Shown one piece after another: positions 9,746 to 16,617 of a stretch of 44,963 bases of DNA. A program made the translations under genes and the position numbers. Source of the DNA: Anaerolineales bacterium (GTDB taxonomy: Bacteria > Chloroflexota > Anaerolineae > Anaerolineales > Villigracilaceae); NCBI GenBank assembly GCA_014860805.1, contig JACZJB010000243.1, positions 1 to 44,963 of the forward strand, in the 5' to 3' direction. The notes below the pieces were generated by a model that saw only the letters and a program-made list of their open reading frames with translations, was not told the origin of the DNA and made no database searches. The stretch's first letter is position 1. Each line of letters opens with the position of its first letter.

Positions 9746-10117
9746 TTATTGCGCTGCAACCAGGTCAGGTCTCAGCTTGACCGCGTCTTTCAAATACACA
9801 TGTGTGATTCCATCCTGCGGCGTTTCCGTATTCCAGTGGACGAGGACACGGATCACTCTTGGCAGACTGCCCGGCACGGGAATTTCCCTTGCGCACATCA
9901 TCGGGACAAGTCCCCAGCCCATTTGTCTGGCAGCCTGCGCGGGGAAGGTCGAAGCGAGATCCTCGGTCACGGTGAAGATGGCGCTGCCAACGTCTTCGGG
10001 ACGCATACTTTCATTTGCCTCCAAAATCGCCTCAAGTAATTCCCGCGTGGCTTCGAGAATCAGATCGGGCTTATCAGCCGATACAGTGGTTGCGCCGCGA
10101 ATCCCACGAATAGACAT
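9746..10117 (-). CDS. aroH: chorismate mutase, AroH type
   Basis: Rearranges chorismate to prephenate. The 123-residue length and motifs RGIRGATTV at the N terminus, [22 protein letters not shown], and the C-terminal [12 protein letters not shown] match the trimeric Bacillus AroH fold rather than the helical AroQ mutases. It is the first enzyme gene of the operon and lies directly downstream of the leader peptide and attenuator hairpin. A GAGGAG ribosome-binding site precedes its ATG. Confidence 0.94.
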   Translation of the reverse strand: MSIRGIRGATTVSADKPDLILEATRELLEAILEANESMRPEDVGSAIFTVTEDLASTFPAQAARQMGWGLVPMMCAREIPVPGSLPRVIRVLVHWNTETPQDGITHVYLKDAVKLRPDLVAAQ

Positions 10118-10144
10118 ATATCATTCTCCTCGGTATTGGAACGA

Positions 10145-10184
10145 GATAATAAAAAAGAGCGAGACCGCGTGGCCTCGCTCTTTT
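10145..10184 (-). terminator. attenuator terminator in the aro operon leader
   Basis: Read on the minus strand, 10184-10171 pairs with 10166-10153 as a 14-bp stem (one G-U pair) around a 4-nt loop. It is followed at once by a run of six U residues. The stem lies 26 nt after the leader-peptide stop codon and about 35 nt before aroH, so full termination would silence the operon. A short hairpin (ACAGA/TCTGT, around 10192-10208) sits between leader stop and terminator. I could not identify a unique antiterminator partner by eye. Confidence 0.88.
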
Positions 10185-10210
10185 ACGTGAACAGATTTAT
10201 TTCTGTCTAC

Positions 10211-10288
10211 TTAAGCGCCACCAACGGCAACCGAACTTCGGAAACCGTAATAAAAGTAAAACGCAAACCAACGGGCGGACTTAAGCAT
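10211..10288 (-). CDS. aromatic-rich leader peptide of the aro operon
   Basis: A 25-codon open frame (ATG 10288, TAA 10213-10211) whose residues 7-16 read WFAFYFYYGF: one Trp, four Phe and three Tyr in ten codons. It begins about 4 nt from the predicted transcription start and is followed by the attenuator hairpin. This is the layout of classical trp, pheA and pheST leaders, where ribosome stalling at codons for a scarce aminoacyl-tRNA prevents the terminator from forming. Sensing of all three aromatic residues fits an operon that makes their common precursor. CUUAAG-U-CCGCC near its start can pair with GGUGG-CG-CUUAAG at its end, so ribosome position would change the fold. Confidence 0.85.
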   Translation of the reverse strand: MLKSARWFAFYFYYGFRSSVAVGGA

Positions 10289-10298
10289 GTTGGGCGCT

Positions 10299-10327
10299 AT
10301 TCTATGCCTGTCACGCAGATGCGTCAA
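10299..10327 (-). promoter_or_regulatory. sigma-70 promoter of the aro operon
   Basis: On the minus strand TTGACG (10327-10322) and TAGAAT (10304-10299) are separated by exactly 17 bp. The predicted transcription start, about 10292, gives only a 4-nt untranslated region before the leader-peptide ATG, which lacks a Shine-Dalgarno sequence. It would drive all genes from aroH to the MFS transporter. Confidence 0.8.
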
Positions 10328-10420
10328 GGGGCAAATCTTAAAGATAGTTTCCACAACAGTCACAGAAGACAGGGACTTTAGTAAGGTGGATTAAACCATC
10401 GATTTATTTTGTCTTGGAAG

Positions 10421-10426
10421 TATAAT
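10421..10426 (+). promoter_or_regulatory. -10 box of coaBC
   Basis: TATAAT ends 9 nt before the coaBC ATG at 10436, so the transcript should begin about 3 nt from the start codon (near-leaderless). No good -35 hexamer is seen 16-18 bp upstream. No Shine-Dalgarno sequence precedes the ATG. Confidence 0.6.
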
Positions 10427-10435
10427 CACCCTCAT

Positions 10436-11641
10436 ATGTCCGTCCTTTCAGGAAAGCACATTTTGCTTGGGGTCACTGGGTCCATTGCAGCCTACAAAGC
10501 AGCGGACCTGGCTTCCAAGTTGGCACAAGCTGGCGCAAAGGTGGATGTGCTTTTAACTGGCGCGGGAGAAAATTTCATCACACCGCTCACCTTTCAATCC
10601 GTCACTGGGCGCCGCGCATACACAGACGCTGATCTGTGGGGGAACGAAGCTCACATTCTGCATGTCAGTTTTGGTAAAACAGCAGATTTACTTGTCATCG
10701 CCCCATGCACCGCAGATACGATGGCAAAACTCGCGCATGGAATTGCAGATAATTTACTGACGGTCACTGCGCTGGCAGCGACATGCCCAATTCTGATCGC
10801 ACCCGCGATGGACGGCGGGATGTTCGATCATCCTGCAACGCAAGAGAATCTCAACACGCTTCAATCCCGCGGGGTGCTGGTTGCCGGTCCTGGGAGCGGG
10901 CACCTCGCTTCGGGTCTTTCCGGTAAGGGACGCATGATCGAGCCGATGGAAGTGCTCGGTCATATCCGCATGGCGCTTGGCAAGCACGGAAAACTGGCTG
11001 GCAAAAAAGTGATCGTCACCGCAGGCGGCACTCAGGAAGCGATTGACCCGGTTCGTGTGATTACAAATCATTCAAGCGGCAAACAAGGCTACGCTCTCGC
11101 ACAAGCCGCGTTGGACGAAGGAGCAAAGGTTACTCTCGTCACAGCACCAACCGCATTAACTCCGCCTGTGGGAACGAACGTCATCAACGTGAAAAGCGTG
11201 CAGGAAATGCTGGATGCGCTGTTGAACGAATCCGCTGATGCGTTGATCATGGCGGCAGCTGCGGCGGACTTCCGCCCGAAACAGGCTGCCAAAGAGAAAA
11301 TGAAAAAGCGGGATGGCATTCCGCAGATCGAACTCGAAGCGGCGCCTGATGTCCTTCGGACGGTATCAGGCGTACTCGGAGAAAAGAAGCGGTTCAACGT
11401 GGCGGTGGGGTTTGCAGCGGAGAGTCAATCCCTGCTTGAAAATGCAGAAGAAAAGTTAATATCCAAGGGGTTGGATTTCATCGCCGCCAACGATATCTCT
11501 GCAAAAGATGCGGGCTTTGGCGTGGAAACAAACCGCCTTACCTTGCTATTTGCAAATGGGACCAGGGAAATTTTGCCGTTGATGAGCAAGACCGAAGCGG
11601 CTGAAAAAATCATCGAGCACGTTGCAAGACTGTTGGAGTGA
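10436..11641 (+). CDS. coaBC: bifunctional phosphopantothenoylcysteine decarboxylase / phosphopantothenate-cysteine ligase
   Basis: Makes 4'-phosphopantetheine for coenzyme A. Residues 1 to about 185 are the FMN-dependent decarboxylase (CoaC) with GVTGSIAAYKAADL and the active-site PAMDGGMFDHPATQENL. The usual Asn of PAMN is Asp here. The C-terminal ligase (CoaB) carries VTAGGTQEAIDPVRVITNHSSGKQGYALA and AAAAADFRP. I chose the ATG at 10436 because conserved sequence begins there and a TATAAT lies 9 nt upstream. It is followed after 1 bp by the phosphoesterase gene, suggesting an operon of coaBC, phosphoesterase and DUF4349. Confidence 0.94.
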   Translation: MSVLSGKHILLGVTGSIAAYKAADLASKLAQAGAKVDVLLTGAGENFITPLTFQSVTGRRAYTDADLWGNEAHILHVSFGKTADLLVIAPCTADTMAKLAHGIADNLLTVTALAATCPILIAPAMDGGMFDHPATQENLNTLQSRGVLVAGPGSGHLASGLSGKGRMIEPMEVLGHIRMALGKHGKLAGKKVIVTAGGTQEAIDPVRVITNHSSGKQGYALAQAALDEGAKVTLVTAPTALTPPVGTNVINVKSVQEMLDALLNESADALIMAAAAADFRPKQAAKEKMKKRDGIPQIELEAAPDVLRTVSGVLGEKKRFNVAVGFAAESQSLLENAEEKLISKGLDFIAANDISAKDAGFGVETNRLTLLFANGTREILPLMSKTEAAEKIIEHVARLLE

Positions 11642-11642
11642 T

Positions 11643-12374
11643 ATGCGTATTTTGGTAATGTCTGATATTCATGCGAATTACACCGCGTTAATGGCCGTAT
11701 TGAAAGATGCAGGCGAAGTGGATGAGACCTGGTGTTTGGGAGACCTGGTGGGCTATGGACCTGACCCAAATGCCGTGGTGGAGGAAATTCGCGATATTAA
11801 AAACCTGACCTGCCTGCTTGGCAACCATGATGTGGCTGTGATTGGCAAAATGCCGCTTGAAACCTTTAACGGCGATGCGCGGAAATCATTGGCATATCAC
11901 GAAAAGGTTATATCTGCCAGCAACATGGATTATATGAATTCGCTGCCTTCCAAAACAAAAGTGCGCGGCGAAGCGACCATGGCGCATGGCAGTCCGCGTG
12001 ACCCGTTGTGGGAATATATTTTGAACACATTGTCGGCGCGGTTGAATTTCGATCATTTCGACACACCGGTGTGCTTTGTTGGACATTCACACATTCAATG
12101 CATGTTCGCATTGGATCAGGAGCGTGACCGTGTAACTCTTGAATCTGTAAAGCCAAATGATGCGATCCCGCTTCACCCGAAGCTAATTCTGAACCCGGGC
12201 TCTGTCGGCCAGCCGAGAGACCGTGACCCGCGCGCCGCCTACGCCATCTACGACACCGCAGCCAAGACGTGGACTCCGCGCCGCGCTGAATATAACATCG
12301 CCGAAGTACAGGAACGCATCCGCTCGGCAGGATTGCCCGAAAAGCACGCAGCCCGCATCGCAGAGGGATGGTAA
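11643..12374 (+). CDS. metallophosphoesterase, YfcE/MJ0936-like
   Basis: A 243-residue calcineurin-like phosphodiesterase. All metal motifs are visible: DIHAN near the N terminus, GDLVGYGPDPN, GNHDVAV, the MAHGSP segment and GHSHIQ. NPGSVGQPRD near the C terminus is typical of the family. Such enzymes hydrolyse phosphodiesters with Mn or similar metals; the cellular substrate is unknown. The start at MRILVMSDIHANY is 1 nt past the coaBC stop, so translation is probably coupled. Confidence 0.92.
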   Translation: MRILVMSDIHANYTALMAVLKDAGEVDETWCLGDLVGYGPDPNAVVEEIRDIKNLTCLLGNHDVAVIGKMPLETFNGDARKSLAYHEKVISASNMDYMNSLPSKTKVRGEATMAHGSPRDPLWEYILNTLSARLNFDHFDTPVCFVGHSHIQCMFALDQERDRVTLESVKPNDAIPLHPKLILNPGSVGQPRDRDPRAAYAIYDTAAKTWTPRRAEYNIAEVQERIRSAGLPEKHAARIAEGW

Positions 12375-12448
12375 GCATTGGGAACTATTTATTGAACACA
12401 TTCGTCCATTGGGTGGAGAAGTCATTTGTAGTAAAAGGAGAAGAGACC

Positions 12449-13423
12449 ATGAAAAAGATATTGCCATTTAGTTTTATCGTTATTGCCGCATTGATCCTCG
12501 CCGCATGCGGCAGCTCAGCCAGATATTCGGAAGAAGCGCCTTTACCAGGTTTTGGCGGTGGATCAGCGCCGGCAGCCGCCCCCGAGATGTATGACGCAAT
12601 GCCCGCGCCAACTGCCGGCATTGCGGATTCCTATGAAGCCAGCGGCGGCGGGAACGGTGTGCAAGCCGCAGCCGTGGAACGCATCGTCATCCAAAACGCA
12701 GATGTTGCCATTGTTGTATCCGATGTGGAAGCCCGCATGCGAGAGATCGAAATCATGGCACAGCAATTGGGCGGATTTGTTGTCTCATCCAATTTGTATC
12801 AAAGCTACACCAACAACTATGTGGAAGTTCCAGAAGCGCAGGTGGTCATCCGTGTACCCGCCGAATCGCTAGAAGATGCGTTGAAGAAGATCAAGACAGA
12901 TGTGGTTGAAGTCCGAACCGAAACCCGCTCAGGGCAGGATGTAACTGCCGAATATGTGGATCTGAAGTCTCGCCTTGTCAACCTTGAAGCTGCAGAAAAA
13001 CAGTTGAGCGAGATAATGGAAACTGCCACCGAAACCGAAGATGTGGTGAATGTCTTCAACCAGCTCGTCTACTATCGCGAGCAGATCGAGATCGTCAAAG
13101 GCCAGATGAAATATTATGAAGAAGCCGCCGCACTTTCCGCGATTACCATCACTATCATCGCAGAAGAGAAAGAGCAGCCCATTGAGATCGGCGGCTGGGA
13201 GCCGCAGGGCGTTGCCAAGGATGCCGTTCAGGACTTGATCTACTTTTATCAAGATTTTGTGAACTTCGTCATCCGCTTCGTTATCTACACCTTGCCTGTG
13301 TGGATCACCGTCGGCATTCCACTTTACCTGATCTTTATCGGAGCGCGCTTCTTATTCCGCAAATTGCGCGGAAACAAAAAGAAGGAAGTGGATGCGAAGG
13401 TTGAGGAAGATGTAAAGAAGTAA
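12449..13423 (+). CDS. DUF4349 membrane-anchored lipoprotein
   Basis: A 324-residue exported protein with a lipoprotein signal (MKKILPF..., lipobox LAAC near residue 19-22). A Gly/Ala/Pro-rich linker follows, then the DUF4349 region beginning at RIVIQNADVAIVV. That region is largely helical with a coiled-coil-prone stretch (LKSRLVNLEAAEKQLSEI). A C-terminal transmembrane helix (FVIRFVIYTLPVWITVGIPLYLIFI) is followed by a Lys-rich tail. The ATG at 12449 has an AAAAGGAG ribosome-binding site. The family is widespread but its function is unknown; a cell-envelope structural role is a guess. Confidence 0.85.
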   Translation: MKKILPFSFIVIAALILAACGSSARYSEEAPLPGFGGGSAPAAAPEMYDAMPAPTAGIADSYEASGGGNGVQAAAVERIVIQNADVAIVVSDVEARMREIEIMAQQLGGFVVSSNLYQSYTNNYVEVPEAQVVIRVPAESLEDALKKIKTDVVEVRTETRSGQDVTAEYVDLKSRLVNLEAAEKQLSEIMETATETEDVVNVFNQLVYYREQIEIVKGQMKYYEEAAALSAITITIIAEEKEQPIEIGGWEPQGVAKDAVQDLIYFYQDFVNFVIRFVIYTLPVWITVGIPLYLIFIGARFLFRKLRGNKKKEVDAKVEEDVKK

Positions 13424-13434
13424 TTGGAAATTAT

Positions 13435-13458
13435 GAGGACGGTGTCACCACCGTCCTC
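13435..13458 (+). terminator. hairpin after the DUF4349 gene
   Basis: GAGGACGGTG and CACCGTCCTC form a perfect 10-bp stem with a 4-nt loop, 12 nt past the stop codon. The following ATGTTTTATG is only weakly T-rich, so efficiency is uncertain. It separates the coaBC group from rsmG. Confidence 0.65.
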
Positions 13459-13487
13459 ATGTTTTATGCCATCGCCAACATTTGCTT

Positions 13488-13493
13488 TATAAT
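13488..13493 (+). promoter_or_regulatory. -10 box of rsmG, near-leaderless
   Basis: TATAAT followed by 7 nt and then the rsmG ATG predicts a transcript starting 0-1 nt before the start codon. No Shine-Dalgarno sequence precedes the ATG. No -35 box matching consensus is visible. Confidence 0.6.
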
Positions 13494-13500
13494 CACCTCA

Positions 13501-14211
13501 ATGGATTCGTTGATCAACGACGCGCGCTCACTCTTCAATGTCCACCTGACGGCGCGGCAGGTGATGGCGCTGATTAATTACGAAAAAGAACTGCTTGAGT
13601 GGAATCAGAAATTCAACCTGACTGCCATTCGAGACGTGGAGTCGATCCGCACCAAGCATTTTTTGGATTCATATTCCTGCGTACTGGCGTGGAAAGCCAA
13701 TCCCCCGCTTCGCCTCGTGGACGTTGGAACTGGCGCTGGTTTCCCGGGCATTCCCCTGAAAATAATTTATCCCACCATGCATGTGACACTCGTGGAATCA
13801 GTGGGCAAGAAAGCCATGTTCTGCCAGCACATCGTCAGCAAGCTGGGGCTCGAAGGTGTGGATGTGATCCACGCCCGCGCAGAAGATTTAGGGCAAAAGC
13901 CCCAGCACCGCGAATCCTATGATTGGGCTGTGGCGCGCGCCGTGGCAAACTTAAATATCTTGAGTGAGTATCTTCTTCCCTTCGTAAAAATCGGCGGGAT
14001 CATGCTCGCTCAAAAAGGTGAAAGCGGACCCGCTGAAGCGCAGTCCGCTGAAAAAGCGATGAAATTATTGGGTGGAAAATTACGTCAGTTAATCCCCGTT
14101 AATTTACCTGGTGTTGCCGACGACCGCTTCCTCGTGCTTGTGGACAAGGTCGCTGCCACGCCGCCAAAGTATCCGCGCAATGCGGGGATGGCTGCGAAGG
14201 CTCCGTTGTAA
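13501..14211 (+). CDS. rsmG: 16S rRNA (guanine-527-N7)-methyltransferase
   Basis: A 236-residue SAM-dependent methyltransferase (GidB/RsmG) that modifies G527 of 16S rRNA; loss gives low-level streptomycin resistance in other bacteria. The SAM-binding VDVGTGAGFPGIPLKI motif and the preceding WNQKFNLTAIRD segment are diagnostic. I chose the ATG at 13501 over an upstream in-frame start because conserved sequence and a TATAAT box place the start there. It ends 2 bp from the convergent response-regulator gene, with no terminator between them. Confidence 0.95.
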   Translation: MDSLINDARSLFNVHLTARQVMALINYEKELLEWNQKFNLTAIRDVESIRTKHFLDSYSCVLAWKANPPLRLVDVGTGAGFPGIPLKIIYPTMHVTLVESVGKKAMFCQHIVSKLGLEGVDVIHARAEDLGQKPQHRESYDWAVARAVANLNILSEYLLPFVKIGGIMLAQKGESGPAEAQSAEKAMKLLGGKLRQLIPVNLPGVADDRFLVLVDKVAATPPKYPRNAGMAAKAPL

Positions 14212-14213
14212 AA

Positions 14214-14846
14214 TCACAATCCATGCTGTATCGCAATGACAGCTGCTTGTGTTCTATCTGAAACTCCCAATTTTTCCAAAATAGCGCTGACATGGTTCCG
14301 CACTGTGCCTTCGGAGAGGTGCAGTTGAGCCGCGATCTCGCCATTGTTGATACCTTTTGCGATCAGGCGCAACACGTCCAGCTCACGCTCGGTGAGTTTG
14401 TCTGTGAGGATGGAGGTGGGCTGGGTTTGTTTGCTGGCGACCTGGTTGAGCAGCTTGCCTGCGACAGCGGGGTCGACGAAGGATTTGCCATCCATTGTCC
14501 CGCGGATGGCTTCCACAATTTTTTGACGCGGGGTGTCTTTGAGCAGATAGCCCGATGCACCCGCGCGGATGGCGTCGAAGACCCATTCATCATCATCGTA
14601 GGTGGTAAGAACGAGGATCTTGATATTAGGGAACTTCGTGCGGATCTCGCGCGTGGCTTCGATGCCGTTCATGATCGGCATTTTCAAGTCCATCAAAATC
14701 AAGTCTGGTTGCCTTTTGGCGGCGAGTTCAACGGCTTCGGCGCCGTCTTGCGCTGTGCCAACGACTTGGAAATCCTTCTCGAGGTTGAGAAGCATTTCAA
14801 GTCCATCACGTATCACGGCCTGGTCGTCACAGAGGAGGATTTTCAT
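14214..14846 (-). CDS. NarL/LuxR-type response regulator
   Basis: A 210-residue DNA-binding response regulator. The N-terminal receiver domain has the acidic pair DD near residues 7-8, the phospho-accepting Asp in LILMDLKMP (about 53) and the conserved Lys of LLKD (about 103). The C-terminal LuxR helix-turn-helix is visible in LTERELDVLRLIAKGINNGEIAAQLHLSEGTVRNH (shown here as key residues; about 145-180). Its partner kinase lies directly upstream, separated by 165 bp of repeats. A possible target is the ATGACA-N2-TGTCAT dyad upstream of the kinase. Confidence 0.93.
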   Translation of the reverse strand: MKILLCDDQAVIRDGLEMLLNLEKDFQVVGTAQDGAEAVELAAKRQPDLILMDLKMPIMNGIEATREIRTKFPNIKILVLTTYDDDEWVFDAIRAGASGYLLKDTPRQKIVEAIRGTMDGKSFVDPAVAGKLLNQVASKQTQPTSILTDKLTERELDVLRLIAKGINNGEIAAQLHLSEGTVRNHVSAILEKLGVSDRTQAAVIAIQHGL

Positions 14847-14860
14847 AAAATTATCTCTTC

Positions 14861-15000
14861 GTCCTGAGCGGAGCCGCAGGCACTTGGTCTTATGCGGCGC
14901 AGCCGAAGGACAGGGAAATTATGCGCCCCACGCTTCGACTACGTCGCGCATCCTTCAGTTTCATTTCACTTCGTTCAGGATCGCGGCTCCACTCAGCGAG
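14861..15000. repeat. REP-like imperfect hairpins between kinase and regulator
   Basis: This noncoding gap between the kinase and regulator contains GTCCTGAGCGGAGCCGCA paired imperfectly with TGCGGC and GAAGGAC (14861-14913). A second palindromic block with TTCGACTACG and CTCAGCGAGG words follows. The words match repeats at 1.66 and 8.5 kb. It has no convincing gene or terminator. Confidence 0.5.
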
Positions 15001-15011
15001 GAATGCAAAGA

Positions 15012-16337
15012 TTATATAGTCAGCACAACCTTCGTGCCTTTTCCTTTTTCACTGCTTATTTTCAATTTGCCACCCGCGAGTTGGGCGCGTTCATACATGC
15101 CGACGAGGCCGAAATGTCCCGTGGGTTCTGTGGATTTCGAGTCAAAGCCGATGCCGTCATCCTGGATGGTGAGCGTAGTGTGGATGTCGCTTTCAAGGAT
15201 CACACTGAAATTTTTGGCGCGCGAGTGATTGACCACATTTTCAATCGCTTCCTGCGCCACACGGAAGATGGTCTGCTGTACGTCTGGGCTAAGAGTAGGC
15301 ATGGGATTTTTAAGATCAAGCGTCAGATTAAGGTGGGAGCGCGCCGCGGCGGTTTCAGCCGCACGTTGGATGGCGAGGTTGATTCCCATGTCTTCCAAAG
15401 AGGATGAGCGTAAGGCTTTCAAGGCGCGGCGAGTTTCATCCGCACCTTTGCGAGTGGCATCGAGAGATTTGTCTATAAATTCGAGGGTCTTGTTGACATC
15501 AATATCGAAATAGGCTTTGGCGGTTTCAAGCGAGACGGAGATGGCTGTGAGGGAATGGGCAAGTGTATCATGTAGTTCGCGGGCGAGACGATTGCGTTCG
15601 CGGCTCACAGCAAGCTGCTCCAAGGTGGACGCATAATGCGAAAGGTTAGCATTCGCCTCGCGCAGCGATTCACTTTGATCACGCAGCCGGTTGACAAGCA
15701 GGTTAATGAAAATTCCTAATGCAATAAAACTGATGGTACGAATAATGGCAATAAAAAGAAAGACAAAAACACCGCGTGATTGAACCGAAGCAAAGAGGAT
15801 AAGGCCAAGCTCAAAGACGGTGGTGGAAATGCTGAAAAAGATGATGTGCGGAAGTTGATATTCCCATGCCACGAGCGCCAGCGCAACAAATAAGACAGGC
15901 AATTGGCGAAGCGCCATGCCCTCAGCATTGGAAAGCGGCCCCTGCGGGAAGCGCGGAACGACCAGCACGTTAATGATAATCGGCGCGGCGGAAATGGCGA
16001 ACAATAACAGTGGATAATAAAGACTGCCTAATTTATTTTGTATCCAACCCCAATGCGTGAAGAGCAGAAAAGATGATGCGACAAAAAAGCTCACGATGTA
16101 AAACAAAAATACAGGGGCAAAACGATTAATCGGCAGATTGGTGGGCGGAGGATTGACGGGATAATTACTCGGCAGGAGTGGCTGTATTTGGGACTGTGGG
16201 TTTTGGGCAAGGATACGCTGAACCTGTGGGGTGTACAACGCAAAATCCATCACTGCCATGGCGATGAGGTAGCCGATCCATATCCATGCGGCGATGCGGA
16301 GAAAGCGGGTAGAGTCATTCGTGGCGTGCATGAGCAA
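15012..16337 (-). CDS. sensor histidine kinase, NarX/DesK-like (HisKA_3)
   Basis: A 441-residue membrane kinase. About six hydrophobic segments occupy residues 10-210, with a Pro-rich extracytoplasmic loop (residues about 45-70) between the first two. A coiled-coil linker leads to the dimerisation box RLARELHDTLAHSL with the phospho-accepting His. The ATPase domain has ENVVNHS, DDGIGFD and GLVGMYERA. The signal is unknown. It pairs with the downstream NarL-type regulator. Two possible ATGs lie two codons apart; I kept the first. The ATGACA-N2-TGTCAT dyad lies about 60 bp upstream. Confidence 0.92.
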   Translation of the reverse strand: MLMHATNDSTRFLRIAAWIWIGYLIAMAVMDFALYTPQVQRILAQNPQSQIQPLLPSNYPVNPPPTNLPINRFAPVFLFYIVSFFVASSFLLFTHWGWIQNKLGSLYYPLLLFAISAAPIIINVLVVPRFPQGPLSNAEGMALRQLPVLFVALALVAWEYQLPHIIFFSISTTVFELGLILFASVQSRGVFVFLFIAIIRTISFIALGIFINLLVNRLRDQSESLREANANLSHYASTLEQLAVSRERNRLARELHDTLAHSLTAISVSLETAKAYFDIDVNKTLEFIDKSLDATRKGADETRRALKALRSSSLEDMGINLAIQRAAETAAARSHLNLTLDLKNPMPTLSPDVQQTIFRVAQEAIENVVNHSRAKNFSVILESDIHTTLTIQDDGIGFDSKSTEPTGHFGLVGMYERAQLAGGKLKISSEKGKGTKVVLTI

Positions 16338-16396
16338 ATCTTATCATGAAGGTTCCGTCATGCCCTGTGCATGTGGTCATGATTCGCCCGAACATT

Positions 16397-16414
16397 CCAT
16401 GACAGGTGTCATGG
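16397..16414. promoter_or_regulatory. inverted-repeat operator candidate, ATGACA-N2-TGTCAT, copy 1
   Basis: CCATGACA and TGTCATGG are perfect 8-bp arms around two bases. Extra GTCATG half-sites lie nearby, between about 16358 and 16380. The site is between the divergent kinase and glycosyltransferase genes. A second copy occurs at 18772-18785. Binding by the adjacent NarL-type regulator is inference. Confidence 0.5.
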
Positions 16415-16498
16415 GTGCGGGTGCAGGATTTCATGGAGATATAAGGAAGTTCGTGATTGGCTTCACTCTCGGTTTTTGGTGGGGGGATATAAAATCTA

Positions 16499-16594
16499 CG
16501 TCATTGCGAGGAGGGCTTTAGCCCGACGAAGCAATCCCCATCCCTGTGATGGAGATTGCTTCGGGCAAAGAACAAGAGTGCCCTCGCAATGACG
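16499..16594. mobile_element. 96-bp palindromic MITE/REP-like element
   Basis: The ends CGTCATTGCGAGG (16499-16511) and CCTCGCAATGACG (16582-16594) are perfect 13-bp inverted repeats. Inside, GAAGCAATCCCC and GGAGATTGCTTC form a second inverted pair. The element is non-coding and folds on itself. Its right end lies 23 bp before the glycosyltransferase ATG, so it may influence that gene's leader. No target-site duplication could be fixed by eye. Confidence 0.75.
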
Positions 16595-16617
16595 AAATAA
16601 CAGGAGCAACAACCAAA

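Noticed and set aside
10118-10330. T-box or riboswitch in the aro leader
   Set aside because: No T-box bulge or specifier arrangement could be seen, while an aromatic-rich leader frame plus terminator explains the region.
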